The notes: a model not told the origin generated them from the letters alone. Shown: positions 48,260 to 58,367, counted from the first letter of the stretch. The stretch is DNA of 64,000 nucleotides from Clostridiales bacterium (GCA_015055505.1 SVIB01000004.1:1-64000); one strand, 5' to 3'. Numbers and translations: made by a program.

Positions 48260-50692
48260 ATGATAAAAAAACAGTATACCGTTAGCGGAATGACCTGCTC
48301 GGCATGTTCGAGTAGGGTTGAAAGGACGGCTAAAAAAACCGACGGCGTTACTTCTTGTTCGGTAAACCTTATTTCGGGAATTATGAAAGTCGAAATGGAA
48401 AGGGACGTAAGCCAAGAATTAATGCAAGCGATAAAAGAGCAAGGGTATGGAATAAAGGAAGGGGTGGAGAGGAAAAAGGTTTCCGCAAGGGAACAAAATT
48501 TAAAGAAACGCCTTTTAATTTCTATACCGCTCGTGATTTTACTGATGTATATTGCAATGGGCAGTATGGTAGGACTTCCAATTCCTCAGTTTTTAGTAAA
48601 GCCTTTCCCGTTTGCACTCTCTCAAGCGATAATAGCCCTATTAGTCGTAGCGGTCAACTTTTCGTATTATACGGTTGGATTTAAAAATTTAATAAAGTTA
48701 AAACCTAATATGGACTCTCTCGTTGCGCTCGGCTCGTCGGTCTCGTTTTTGTACGGTGTGTTTGCAGTTGTTATGATAGCCGTAGGAAAAGACGTTCACA
48801 TTTACGCACACAACCTATATTTCGAGGGTGCGGCAATGATAGTTTCGCTTATTACTTTGGGTAAGTTTTTAGAAGAGAAAAGTAAAAACAAAACCATGAG
48901 CGCAGTTGAAAAATTAATAGGCTTAACCCCTGAAACGGCAGTCGTTGAAAGGGACGGAAAAGAGCAAGAAATTGCGATTAATGAACTTATAGAGGGAGAT
49001 ATCTTTATATTAAAGGACGGTTTTTCTATTCCTGCCGACGGCGAAATTATCGAGGGAGAAGGCTGGGCGGACGAGTCGGTCATTACGGGCGAAAGCGTCC
49101 CCGTTTATAAAGAAAAGGGTAGTAAGGCAATTTGCGGAACGTCCTTTTCAGGCGGGTTTGCAAAAGCGGTTGCAAAAAGCGTAGGTGAAGATACTACGGT
49201 ATATAAAATCGTGAAATTGGTAGAGGATGCAAATTCTACTAAAGTTCCAATAGCAGGCGTTGCAGATAAGGTTGCGGGCATTTTCGTTCCTACGGTAATT
49301 GCTATTTCACTTATAGTTTTAGCCGTTTGGCTAATAATTACGAACGATTTTGCGTATTCCTTTAATTTTGCGGTAAGCGTGTTGGTCGTATCGTGTCCGT
49401 GCGCGTTAGGCTTAGCAACACCTGCGGCGCTGATGGCTGGTACGGGCAAAGCCGCTGAAAACGGAATTTTAATAAAAAGCGGTGAAGCGCTACAAAAGTC
49501 GGCAAGCGTTGATACCGTCGTATTAGATAAAACGGGAACGGTCACTTTTGGGAAACCGCAAATTGAAAGCGTTAATAATATTGGAATAGAACGTGCGGAG
49601 TTTTTGAAAATTTGCGCCACTTTAGAAGATAAGAGTTCGCATATATTGGGAAAGCCTGTCGTAGAACTTGCAAATGACGAAAAGGTCGGCAGATATGAAA
49701 TTCAAGAGTTTGAAACCTTGCGAGGAAAGGGTGTTTCGGGACTTATAAACGGCGAAAAGTATTTCCTTGGCAATTTATCTCTCATAAAAGAAAATACTGA
49801 AAAGGAAGTCTTTTACGAGGCGAAAACGCAAGTTGAAAACCAAACGTCTAAAACCTTGCTAATATTGGCAACAAAAACTAAAACGTACGGCTATATATCG
49901 ATTAACGACCAAATTAAGCCGTCAAGCGTGACTGCGATAGACCTTTTAAAGAAGATGAAAATAAAAACGGTTATGCTAACTGGGGATAACGATTCTTCGG
50001 CGAAAGCGGTTGCGGAAAAACTTCAAATTGATTATAAAGCGGAAGTTTTACCCGAGGATAAACACCGTGAGATTGAAAGATTTAACGCCGAAGGGAAAAA
50101 GACTATGATGGTCGGCGACGGAGTAAACGACGCCCCCGCACTTACAAGCGCAAACGTAGGCGTTGCAATAGGCGCAGGTACGGATATAGCGATAGAAAGC
50201 GCGGACGTCGTGCTTATAAAAAACGAGTTGACGGATGCGGTAAACTGTATTAAAATAGGTAAGAAGGTAATGAAAAATATTAAGGAAAATCTCTTTTGGG
50301 CGTTTTTCTATAATATATTATTAATACCGATAGCAAGCGGAGTTTTGTCGGGTGTAGGAATACTTTTAAATCCAATGATAGCCTCGGCTGCAATGAGTTT
50401 ATCAAGCCTATTCGTAGTAGGAAACGCATTAAGACTAAGATTTATAAAATTTAACGAAAAAGGAGAAGAGCAAATGTTTTTTAAGAAAAAAGAAGGCAAA
50501 ACGGCTGTAATTGAAGGAATGATGTGTCAACACTGTCAAAAAAGGGTTGAAGGCGTATTTGAAAAGTTAGGAATAAAAGTAGAAATCAACTTAAAGAAAA
50601 AGACTGCTACTTTCCCAGTTACCGACGTAACTGACGAACAAATAAAAAGCGCAATCGAAGCAGAGGGTTATACCGTCGTATCAATAGAATAA
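48260..50692 (+). CDS. copA: Cu(+) P1B-type ATPase with N- and C-terminal HMA domains
   Basis: 'GMTCSACSSRVERT', 'VSCPCALGLATPAAL', 'DKTGT', C-terminal 'GMMCQHCQKRVEG'. Confidence 0.95.
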   Translation: MIKKQYTVSGMTCSACSSRVERTAKKTDGVTSCSVNLISGIMKVEMERDVSQELMQAIKEQGYGIKEGVERKKVSAREQNLKKRLLISIPLVILLMYIAMGSMVGLPIPQFLVKPFPFALSQAIIALLVVAVNFSYYTVGFKNLIKLKPNMDSLVALGSSVSFLYGVFAVVMIAVGKDVHIYAHNLYFEGAAMIVSLITLGKFLEEKSKNKTMSAVEKLIGLTPETAVVERDGKEQEIAINELIEGDIFILKDGFSIPADGEIIEGEGWADESVITGESVPVYKEKGSKAICGTSFSGGFAKAVAKSVGEDTTVYKIVKLVEDANSTKVPIAGVADKVAGIFVPTVIAISLIVLAVWLIITNDFAYSFNFAVSVLVVSCPCALGLATPAALMAGTGKAAENGILIKSGEALQKSASVDTVVLDKTGTVTFGKPQIESVNNIGIERAEFLKICATLEDKSSHILGKPVVELANDEKVGRYEIQEFETLRGKGVSGLINGEKYFLGNLSLIKENTEKEVFYEAKTQVENQTSKTLLILATKTKTYGYISINDQIKPSSVTAIDLLKKMKIKTVMLTGDNDSSAKAVAEKLQIDYKAEVLPEDKHREIERFNAEGKKTMMVGDGVNDAPALTSANVGVAIGAGTDIAIESADVVLIKNELTDAVNCIKIGKKVMKNIKENLFWAFFYNILLIPIASGVLSGVGILLNPMIASAAMSLSSLFVVGNALRLRFIKFNEKGEEQMFFKKKEGKTAVIEGMMCQHCQKRVEGVFEKLGIKVEINLKKKTATFPVTDVTDEQIKSAIEAEGYTVVSIE

Positions 50693-50708
50693 TTTAATAT
50701 CAAAATAG

Positions 50709-50748
50709 AAAAAGCCGAGGGAAATTTTTGTATTTCCTTCGGCTTTTT
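50709..50748 (+). terminator. terminator after copA
   Basis: AAAAAGCCGAGGGAAAT / ATTTCCTTCGGCTTTTT. Confidence 0.88.
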
Positions 50749-50813
50749 TAGTTAGGATACCTCACAATTCGTAACTATACCTAAAAAGTATATCAGTGTT
50801 TTGGTTAAAAAAA

Positions 50814-50836
50814 TCCCCGTGAATTATTCACGGGGA
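50814..50836 (-). terminator. terminator of the BspA-like gene
   Basis: TCCCCGTGAA-TTA-TTCACGGGGA followed on the minus strand by a T run. Confidence 0.85.
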
Positions 50837-50846
50837 GAAAATCTAC

Positions 50847-53000
50847 TTAAAGTAAAACGTATAAGTTTTCGTTGTATACGTAAAACCATACCGACACGTT
50901 TCCGTTTTCGTCGTAGTAGAAGTAATTGCCTGCGTAAGCCGTACCTTCTTCGTTAAGTTTAGGTGCGTTTGCGCTGTAAGTGTAGGTAATATCGCCGTTT
51001 GTAAAAGAATACTCCCAAACGACTTCGTCTCCGTAAATGTCGTAGAAGAAATAATTTCCGTCAAACGCGTCTTTAGTTTCGTTTAATTCGGGAGCCGTTG
51101 CACTATAAGTATATTCTACGTTGCCTTGTTTATAGGTGTATTCCCAAACGACTTTGTCACCGTTTTCGTTATAGAAGAAATAGTTACCGTCGAAAGCCGT
51201 GCCGTCTTGGTTTAAAGCGGGGGCAGTTGCACTATAAGTATAGGTTACTTCGTTTGCCTCGTAAGAGTGCTTCCAAATTGTTTTTCTACCGTATTTAGAG
51301 TAGAAGAAGTAGTTTCCGTCGTAATCGGTGCCGTCCTCGTTGAGTTTTGGCTCCGTTGCGCTATACGTATAAACGGTTGAGCCGTAAGTGTAGGTGTATT
51401 CCCATTTGATAGCCTCGCCTCTGCGGTTGAAGAAGTAGTAGTTGCCGTCGTAATCGGTCTTTTCTTCGTTGAGCGTGGGCTCCGTTGCGCTATAATAACA
51501 GTTGTAACCGTTAATATATTTTATATTATCCCAAATGCCAACCGAATAATCGTCGGTTGCAAACCAATAATTTCCGTCGAATTCAAGAGTCGTTTGGTCT
51601 ATTTGCGGAGTGGTTTTGCTATATGCGTAAACGTCGTATCTATTAAACGCGCCGTTGTCGTTTACTGACCAAGTTTCCCAATCTTTAGTAGTTCTAAAAT
51701 GGAAAACGTTAAGGTTTTTTGACGGGAATGCGTTTTCTCCAACGTATTCAACGGTGTCGAAAATAAAGATTGCGTTTTCTCCGATAACATTGTAAAAACC
51801 TGTAAGATTATCACATCCGTTAAACGCGAAAGGTCCTATATTTTTAAGAGAGATAAGAGTCGGCTTTAATTCTTCCGCTGAAAGTGAAATTGCAACTACG
51901 CTATCAAGATTTGAGCAGTTAAAGAATGCGTATTCCCCAATAGTTTCAAGGTTAGTGCTTACGTAAACGGAATTTAATTGGTTACATTCGTTAAACGTAT
52001 ACGCCTCGATAGTCTTTACCTTTGAAGGGATTTGAATACCGCGAATACCGCTATGGCTGAACGCACCGTTGCCGATAGAAGTAAGATTTTGAGGAAGTCT
52101 TACAGACTCAAGCGCGTTACAGTAAGCAAAAGCGCCCATACCGATAGTTTTAAGAGATTTAGGCATCGTAACGTTTTTAAGCGAAGAACAGTTATTGAAA
52201 GCCCAATCGCCAACCGATACGATTCCGTCGGGAAGGGTAATAGTTTCTAATGAAGAACAACCGTCAAACGCACCGCTTGCAATAACTTTAGTGTTTTCGT
52301 TTACAGAACAGGAAGTGATATCAGCGGGAACTTTATTTCCGTCTTTATCGCTAACGGTTGCTACCGAAATAAGGGCAACGTAATCGTTTTTGTTGTTTCC
52401 AAGATATAAAGCGTTGTCGTATTTTACAAAACGCATACCCGTACAGCCGTCGAAAGCCTCGTTGCCAATAAACTCAATGCTTTCGGGAAGACAAACGTTT
52501 ATAAGTGCCTTTGACTTATAGAAAGCGTGTTCGCCGAGAGTTTTAAGAGTGTTTGGGAATTCAACGGTAGTTAAAGAAGAGCAGTTTGTAAAAGCACAGT
52601 CGTCTATAACGACTAAACCGTCGTTAAATTTAATTGAATTAAGGGCTGTACACGAGAAAAATGCGTATTTACCTATTTCTTTTATACCGCCTTCAATCTC
52701 AAGAGTTTCGATAAGTTTATTTCTAAAAGCGTTATCCGCAATTTTAGTAACGGGTTTTCCCTCGTACTCGTCGTCAATGTAAACCGTTCTCGAACCGCCG
52801 GTGTATCCGGTTACTTCATAAGATTTTTCATCAGCAGTTAAAGAATAAACCAAACCTTTCGTGCTAAGCGAAGGCTGAGCAGTTCCCGCAGAGGGGGAAG
52901 ATTCAGTCGTTGGTTGCTTACAAGAAGCAAAGATGCAAACCGAAGATATGCAAACCGCAATTAATATAACGGTCAACAAAGTTTTTCTTAAGTTCTTCAT
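50847..53000 (-). CDS. BspA-type leucine-rich-repeat lipoprotein with C-terminal tandem repeats
   Basis: Lipobox-like 'ICISSVCIFASC' signal; LRR_5 'IGKYAFFSCTALNSIKF' repeats; ATG 53000 has GGAGGA RBS. Confidence 0.9.
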   Translation of the reverse strand: MKNLRKTLLTVILIAVCISSVCIFASCKQPTTESSPSAGTAQPSLSTKGLVYSLTADEKSYEVTGYTGGSRTVYIDDEYEGKPVTKIADNAFRNKLIETLEIEGGIKEIGKYAFFSCTALNSIKFNDGLVVIDDCAFTNCSSLTTVEFPNTLKTLGEHAFYKSKALINVCLPESIEFIGNEAFDGCTGMRFVKYDNALYLGNNKNDYVALISVATVSDKDGNKVPADITSCSVNENTKVIASGAFDGCSSLETITLPDGIVSVGDWAFNNCSSLKNVTMPKSLKTIGMGAFAYCNALESVRLPQNLTSIGNGAFSHSGIRGIQIPSKVKTIEAYTFNECNQLNSVYVSTNLETIGEYAFFNCSNLDSVVAISLSAEELKPTLISLKNIGPFAFNGCDNLTGFYNVIGENAIFIFDTVEYVGENAFPSKNLNVFHFRTTKDWETWSVNDNGAFNRYDVYAYSKTTPQIDQTTLEFDGNYWFATDDYSVGIWDNIKYINGYNCYYSATEPTLNEEKTDYDGNYYFFNRRGEAIKWEYTYTYGSTVYTYSATEPKLNEDGTDYDGNYFFYSKYGRKTIWKHSYEANEVTYTYSATAPALNQDGTAFDGNYFFYNENGDKVVWEYTYKQGNVEYTYSATAPELNETKDAFDGNYFFYDIYGDEVVWEYSFTNGDITYTYSANAPKLNEEGTAYAGNYFYYDENGNVSVWFYVYNENLYVLL
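50850..51625 (-). repeat. coding tandem repeat, 129-bp period, about 6 units
   Basis: Equivalent Ser codons of the YSA motif at 50973, 51102, 51231, 51360, 51489 and 51618, exactly 129 bp apart. Confidence 0.88.
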
Positions 53001-53156
53001 TATGTCCTCCAGTGGGTAAAATATACCTTGTATAGTGTAACACAAAATATTATAATAGTCAATAAAAAAGATAAAATTAAAAATTTTTAACAAAAGCGAA
53101 TATTGGGAAAATTTGCAAAATAAATATAAAATTTTGATAAAATTTTTAAAATGCTA

Positions 53157-53185
53157 TTGAAATTAGGGGAAAACCGTAATATAAT
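53157..53185 (+). promoter_or_regulatory. promoter TTGAAA-N17-TATAAT
   Basis: Hexamers and spacer read directly upstream of the EF-G-like gene. Confidence 0.75.
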
Positions 53186-53244
53186 ATAAGCAGATAGGCG
53201 CAAACAGTGCGTCTAAAACTATATGATAAAGGATGGAAAAAATT

Positions 53245-55308
53245 ATGGCAACGACGGACACCATCAGAAACGTGGCGATAATCGGCCACAGTGGTGAAGG
53301 CAAGACAACTCTTGCCGAAGCAATACTCTTTAACGCAGGCGCGATAGACAGACAGGGTAAAACTGACGACGGAAATACCGTATGTGACTTTGACCCCGAA
53401 GAAATAGCGAGAAAAAGTTCGATAAGTCTTTCGGCTGCAAGATGTGAATACACGGACAAAAAGGGAAGAAATATTACCTTTAACCTTATAGACGTACCGG
53501 GATTTTTTGATTTTGAGGGAGAATTTAATCAAGCTCTTGAAGCGTGCGACAGCGCTGTTATAGTTACGGGCGGTTCGGGTTCTTTAACGGTAGGAACCGA
53601 AAAGGCAATAGAATACTGTTTAAAAAATAAAATACCTTCAATTTTGTTTATTAACGGTCTTGATAAAGAAAACAGCAGTTTTATTAAAACCGTACATGCA
53701 ATAAAAGAAAAATACGGCAATAAGATAGCGCCAATGATCGTTCCTAACATGGTTGACGAAAAGATGAAAGGTTTCGTTAAGGTAGCGTACGGCGTACTTC
53801 GTGATTGGGAAAGAAACGAAAGTCCTATTCCCGATAGACTTCAAGAGGCTTACGAAGAGGCAAGAATGGCTATTTCGGAAGCGGCGGCAGAAAACGACGA
53901 AAAGCTTCTTGATAAATTCTTTGCAGGCGAAGAACTTACCGGTGAAGAAATTGAAAGAGGCGTAAAACTCGGCGTTAAGGCTTGTACGACTATTACCGTA
54001 CTCGGCGGTAGCGCGCTTAAAAACCAAGGCGTATACAATCTTATGGATAAGATGGTATCAACCCTTCCTTCTCCTGAAGATAGAAACGACGTCGTTTCAG
54101 TCGGTACGGGTGGTGTGGAAGTCGTAATCAACGCAAAAGACGACGATAAGGCAATCGTAAGAATATTTAAGACAGTAGTTGACCCGTTCGTTGGAAAAAT
54201 GAACCTTTTCAAGGTGTTGACGGGTACCGTAAAGACGGGTATGACGCTCACTAATTGCAGAGCTGAATCGGCTGAAAAAGTAAGCGCTCTTTACTTCGTA
54301 AGAGGTAAAAAACAAATACCTACCGAAGTTGTTGGAGCAGGAGATATCGGCGCGTTTGCAAAACTTAACAACGTTCAAACGGGCGACGTTTTGGTAGAGG
54401 GCGCAAGAGTTTCTCTTCCCGAAATCCCAATGCCTGCTGCTGAATACGCAATGGCTGTCGGCGCTGCTAAAAAAGGCGAAGAAGATAAGGTTTTTGCCGG
54501 TCTTAAGCGTTTACAGGAAGAAGATATTTCGTTTAGAGTTGAGAAAAATCACGATACGGGCGAAATGCTCCTCGTTGGCGTAGGCGAAACTCACTTAGCG
54601 GTAATTTGCAAGAAACTTAAAACTAAATTCGGTAGCGACGCAGTGTTATCTGAACCTAAGATTGCATACCGTGAAACTATAAAGAAGAGCGCTGAGGGTG
54701 AAGGTAAACATAAAAAGCAATCGGGTGGCGCAGGTCAGTACGGTCACTGTAAAGTTAAATTTGAACCGGGCGCAGAGGACGGCGCATACGAATTCGTTGA
54801 CGCAGTCGTTGGCGGTGTAGTACCTAAACAGTTTATTCCTGCAGTAGATAAAGGTCTTAGAGAGGCCGTTAAAGAAGGCGTTTTGGCAGGATATCCCGTT
54901 GTAAATCTTAAGTGTACTTTATTCGACGGTAGTTCACACCCCGTTGACAGTAAGGAAGTAGCATTCGTATCCGCTGCAAAACTTGCTTATGCGGAAGGAA
55001 TGAAGAAAGCCTCTCCGTGTATTTTAGAGCCCGTTATGAAGATGGAAATAGTCGTTCCCGATAACTATATGGGCGATATTATGGGCGATATGAACAAGAG
55101 AAGAGGTAGAATTCTCGGTACTGACGCTATAGGAACGCTTGCTGTTATTACTGCGGAAGCGCCTCAAGCCGAAATATTAAAGTACGCAACCGAACTTCGT
55201 TCAATGACTCAAGGAAGAGGTAGTTACACCACTGCATTCGAACGTTACGAAGAACTTCCTTCTCACTTGCAAGATAAAGTTATAGCCGACAGAAAGAAGG
55301 AGGCTTAA
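53245..55308 (+). CDS. elongation factor G-like GTPase (EF-G paralogue)
   Basis: 'VAIIGHSGEGKTTLAEAILFNAG', 'NLIDVPGFFDF', 'GGAGQYGHCKVKFEP', 'YMGDIMGDMNKRRGRILG'. Confidence 0.93.
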   Translation: MATTDTIRNVAIIGHSGEGKTTLAEAILFNAGAIDRQGKTDDGNTVCDFDPEEIARKSSISLSAARCEYTDKKGRNITFNLIDVPGFFDFEGEFNQALEACDSAVIVTGGSGSLTVGTEKAIEYCLKNKIPSILFINGLDKENSSFIKTVHAIKEKYGNKIAPMIVPNMVDEKMKGFVKVAYGVLRDWERNESPIPDRLQEAYEEARMAISEAAAENDEKLLDKFFAGEELTGEEIERGVKLGVKACTTITVLGGSALKNQGVYNLMDKMVSTLPSPEDRNDVVSVGTGGVEVVINAKDDDKAIVRIFKTVVDPFVGKMNLFKVLTGTVKTGMTLTNCRAESAEKVSALYFVRGKKQIPTEVVGAGDIGAFAKLNNVQTGDVLVEGARVSLPEIPMPAAEYAMAVGAAKKGEEDKVFAGLKRLQEEDISFRVEKNHDTGEMLLVGVGETHLAVICKKLKTKFGSDAVLSEPKIAYRETIKKSAEGEGKHKKQSGGAGQYGHCKVKFEPGAEDGAYEFVDAVVGGVVPKQFIPAVDKGLREAVKEGVLAGYPVVNLKCTLFDGSSHPVDSKEVAFVSAAKLAYAEGMKKASPCILEPVMKMEIVVPDNYMGDIMGDMNKRRGRILGTDAIGTLAVITAEAPQAEILKYATELRSMTQGRGSYTTAFERYEELPSHLQDKVIADRKKEA

Positions 55309-55316
55309 AAAGCGTA

Positions 55317-56243
55317 ATGATATTATCGGTATGTCCCAATCCTTCAGTAGATTGCACTATCGAACTTGACACTTTAAAGACGGGAGGTCTTAATAGGGTT
55401 GAGAATAAAATTATAACTTACTCGGGTAAAGCGTTAAACGTCGCCGTCGGTGTTTCAAGACTTGGCGGTGACAGTTTCGCAACCGGTTTTATGTTCAACG
55501 AAAACGGAAAAATGTTCGTGCATACTTTAGACGACGAAAGGGTGAAAAATACTTTCGTTTGGTGTAAAGGTAGCGCAAGAACAAATTATAAAATCGTTGA
55601 TAAAAGGTCAATGATGACCGAGATAAACGATAAAGGAGAATCCGTTTCCGTTCAAAAACAAAACGAACTCGTAAATTTAGTAAAACAACTTTCAGCCTCT
55701 GCAAAAATCGTAGTAATTAGCGGGTCGCTCCCATCGGGAGTTAAAAGCGATTATTATAGAAAACTTGCCGAAGTAATTCCCGAAGGAACTTTAAAAATCA
55801 TAGATACTTCGGGGGAAAATATGATAGAGGCTCTAAAGTCGGGCGCATTTATGGTAAAGCCTAATTTAGACGAACTTCAAAGCGTAACGGGTGAACATTA
55901 CGACAGTTTAGACGAAATGATTGGCGGTTGCCGTAAACTTATCGAAGCGGGAGCGGAAAACGTAATGCTTTCACTTGGACGGAAAGGCGCAATATTGACG
56001 GACGGTAATTCGGCACTGTTTTGCAGAAGTGCAAACGTAGCCGTAAACAGTACGGTAGGCGCAGGCGACGGTATGATTGCCGCGGCATCTGTAGCCTTAG
56101 AAAACGGCGAAAGTAGAGAGGAAGTTTTGCGTTGCGCCGTGGCGGCGGGGACTGCCTCGGTTACGACTCCGGGAACTAATCTTTTTTATAGAGATAAATT
56201 TCAAGAAATTTACGATAAAATACGCGTAGAAAAACTTTTTTAG
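55317..56243 (+). CDS. PfkB family 1-phosphofructokinase-like kinase
   Basis: 'SVCPNPSVDCTIELDTLKTGGLNRVEN', 'VNSTVGAGDGMIAA'. Confidence 0.9.
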   Translation: MILSVCPNPSVDCTIELDTLKTGGLNRVENKIITYSGKALNVAVGVSRLGGDSFATGFMFNENGKMFVHTLDDERVKNTFVWCKGSARTNYKIVDKRSMMTEINDKGESVSVQKQNELVNLVKQLSASAKIVVISGSLPSGVKSDYYRKLAEVIPEGTLKIIDTSGENMIEALKSGAFMVKPNLDELQSVTGEHYDSLDEMIGGCRKLIEAGAENVMLSLGRKGAILTDGNSALFCRSANVAVNSTVGAGDGMIAAASVALENGESREEVLRCAVAAGTASVTTPGTNLFYRDKFQEIYDKIRVEKLF

Positions 56244-56250
56244 TAGCAAT

Positions 56251-56286
56251 AGGGACGGAAATTTTATTTTCCGCCCCTAAATTTTT
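56251..56286 (+). terminator. terminator after 1-PFK
   Basis: AGGGACGGAAA / TTTCCGCCCCT (one mismatch) then T-rich. Confidence 0.7.
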
Positions 56287-56326
56287 GAAAAACTGTTGTG
56301 AAAATGCTTAAAAGAAGCCATAATAA

Positions 56327-56355
56327 TTGCCAAAACTAAAAAAATATGGTAAAAT
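56327..56355 (+). promoter_or_regulatory. promoter TTGCCA-N17-TAAAAT
   Basis: 17-bp spacer, upstream of lgt. Confidence 0.6.
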
Positions 56356-56384
56356 ATTTTTAACTTTTATAAAAGGAGTAAATT

Positions 56385-57197
56385 ATGTATAGTGACGCTC
56401 TTATTAAAATAGGCGACCAAGAATTTGTGACTTTATACGGTCTTTGTATAGCGGTAGGAATTCTTTGTTGTATATTGGTGCTTTTTAAATTTGCAAAAGG
56501 CAGAGTAACCGAAAACTTTATAGATTTTTTATTCTATAACGGAATAGCGTCTATTGCCATCGGCTTTTTCTCCGCCACGCTTTTTCAGTCCGTTTATAAT
56601 TATATCGACGCATTGAAAAGTAATCCTAACGCAAAGTTCCAATTTGGCGGAATGACCTTCATTGGCGGACTTATAGGCGGGGTTTCAACCTTTTTGATTA
56701 TCTACGCCATATTCCGTAAAAAACTTTCCAATAGACTCGTGGATATCGTATCTCTTCTTCCGTGCTGTATTTTAATTGCGCACGCGTTTGGTAGAGTAGG
56801 ATGCTTTTTCGCGGGTTGCTGTTACGGAATAAGAACGGATAGTTTTTTAGGCGTTAAATTCCCCGACCTTAGTTATAAGGTTCACCCAACTCAACTTTAC
56901 GAGGCGTTTTTCCTCTTCGTAATGTTTGCCGTATGTTTACTCTTGTATCTTAAAAAGGGATTTAAACATAATCTCTCGTTATATTTGGTTGCTTACGGAA
57001 TTTTTAGATTTTTAATAGAGTTTATAAGAGGAGATGAAAGAGGAGAATTTGTCGGAGGAGTTTCACCCTCGCAATTTTGGTCTCTTTTGATGATAGTTTT
57101 AGGTGTGGCTATTTACTTCCTTTTCGAATATCTTTACAAGTTACGCGCAAAAGAATTAGAAAAACAAACTGCCGAAACGGTTAAAGTCGAGAAATGA
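56385..57197 (+). CDS. lgt: prolipoprotein diacylglyceryl transferase
   Basis: 'FGGMTFIGGLIGG', 'GRVGCFFAGCCYG', 'HPTQLYEA', 'RFLIEFIRGDERG'. Confidence 0.85.
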   Translation: MYSDALIKIGDQEFVTLYGLCIAVGILCCILVLFKFAKGRVTENFIDFLFYNGIASIAIGFFSATLFQSVYNYIDALKSNPNAKFQFGGMTFIGGLIGGVSTFLIIYAIFRKKLSNRLVDIVSLLPCCILIAHAFGRVGCFFAGCCYGIRTDSFLGVKFPDLSYKVHPTQLYEAFFLFVMFAVCLLLYLKKGFKHNLSLYLVAYGIFRFLIEFIRGDERGEFVGGVSPSQFWSLLMIVLGVAIYFLFEYLYKLRAKELEKQTAETVKVEK

Positions 57198-57775
57198 AAA
57201 AACTGTTAGATTTAGCCCTATCTTATTTTAAGGTAGGGCTGTTCACTTTCGGCGGAGGTCTTGCAATGATTTCCATAATCGAAAGGGAATACGTTCAAAA
57301 ACGGAAATGGATAGAAAAGGACGAATTTGAAAACGTAGTTGCAATAGCAGAATCAACACCGGGACCGGTCGCTATAAATTGCGCTACTTATATAGGTTAT
57401 AAAGTCGGTAAGGTTTTAGGTGCGATTATAGCAACAGTCGCAGTATGCTTGCCGTCGTTTTTTATAATTTACGTAATTTCGCTCTTTTTTGACGCCTTTA
57501 TGTCCCTTAAAATTGTGCAGTATGCTTTTGAGGGAATTCAAATTGCCGTAATATTTTTAATCTTTTCAGCAGGGTTTAAATTTTTCAAAAATATGAAGAA
57601 AACTCCGTTTAATTTAACGGTCTTTTTCGCAACGTTTGGATGTATGTTGGCGTTTGCATTCTTTGGCGTAACGTTTTCTTCGATTTTTTATATTTTAATA
57701 GGCGGAGTTTTAGGTCTTACCGTTTATCTTTTAGGACTTTTACTAAAAAAGTCTAAAAAGGAGGGAAAGCAATGA
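57194..57775 (+). CDS. chromate transporter family, half-size subunit 1
   Basis: 'FTFGGGLAMISIIEREYV', 'IAESTPGPVAINCATYIGYKVG'. Confidence 0.9.
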   Translation: MKKLLDLALSYFKVGLFTFGGGLAMISIIEREYVQKRKWIEKDEFENVVAIAESTPGPVAINCATYIGYKVGKVLGAIIATVAVCLPSFFIIYVISLFFDAFMSLKIVQYAFEGIQIAVIFLIFSAGFKFFKNMKKTPFNLTVFFATFGCMLAFAFFGVTFSSIFYILIGGVLGLTVYLLGLLLKKSKKEGKQ

Positions 57776-58353
57776 GTATTTATTTAATGCTTTTTCTTAC
57801 CTTTTTAGAGATAGGCGCGGTTTCTTTTGGCGGTGGATACGGAATGATATCGCTAATGCGAGAGAAAACGGTAGGATATAATTGGCTTACAGACGGTGAG
57901 TTTTTAAATATGATTGCAGTTTCTGAGTCAACCCCCGGTCCTATTGCGGTAAATATTGCAACTTTCGTAGGTGCAAGCCAAGGCGGAATATGGGGCGCTC
58001 TTTGCGCAACTTTGGGAATTATTTTACCGTCGTTTATTATAATTTTAGTTATTGCCACTCTTATTGGTAATCTTATGAAATTTGCAGGAGTTCAATCGGT
58101 TGTAAACGGTATGAAACCTGCCGTAACGGGTATTATAATAGCAACGGCAATTACTATGGTTGTAAAGGCTATAATTTCAGTAGAAACAGTCGGTCAACCT
58201 ATCGACTTTTCATTAAGCCGTTCAATTATTTTCTCTCTTGTCGCCTTAGCCTTTTTCGGTTATAAAACGGTATTTAAAAAAGAAATTTCGCCAATTTTAC
58301 TTATTGTTATTTCGGCGTGTATCGGTATAGTGATTTGTCCGTTTATATCTTAA
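57772..58353 (+). CDS. chromate transporter family, half-size subunit 2
   Basis: 'VSFGGGYGMISLMREKTV', 'VSESTPGPIAVNIATFVG'. Confidence 0.9.
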   Translation: MSIYLMLFLTFLEIGAVSFGGGYGMISLMREKTVGYNWLTDGEFLNMIAVSESTPGPIAVNIATFVGASQGGIWGALCATLGIILPSFIIILVIATLIGNLMKFAGVQSVVNGMKPAVTGIIIATAITMVVKAIISVETVGQPIDFSLSRSIIFSLVALAFFGYKTVFKKEISPILLIVISACIGIVICPFIS

Positions 58354-58367
58354 TAATCGCCTTATAG
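58352..58367 (-). repeat. repeat motif copy G: CTATAAGGCGATTATT (minus strand)
   Basis: Overlaps the stop codon of chromate transporter subunit 2. Confidence 0.82.

Noticed and set aside
50970-51240. GCACTATAAGTATA occurrences in the BspA-like gene
   Set aside because: Part of the coding 129-bp tandem repeat (TYSA), not the intergenic element; the similarity stops after CTATAAGT.
57194-58353. Two half-length chromate transporter genes could be a frameshifted single gene
   Set aside because: Both begin with their own FGGG motif and start codon and overlap by 4 nt; this is the known two-gene short-chain arrangement.
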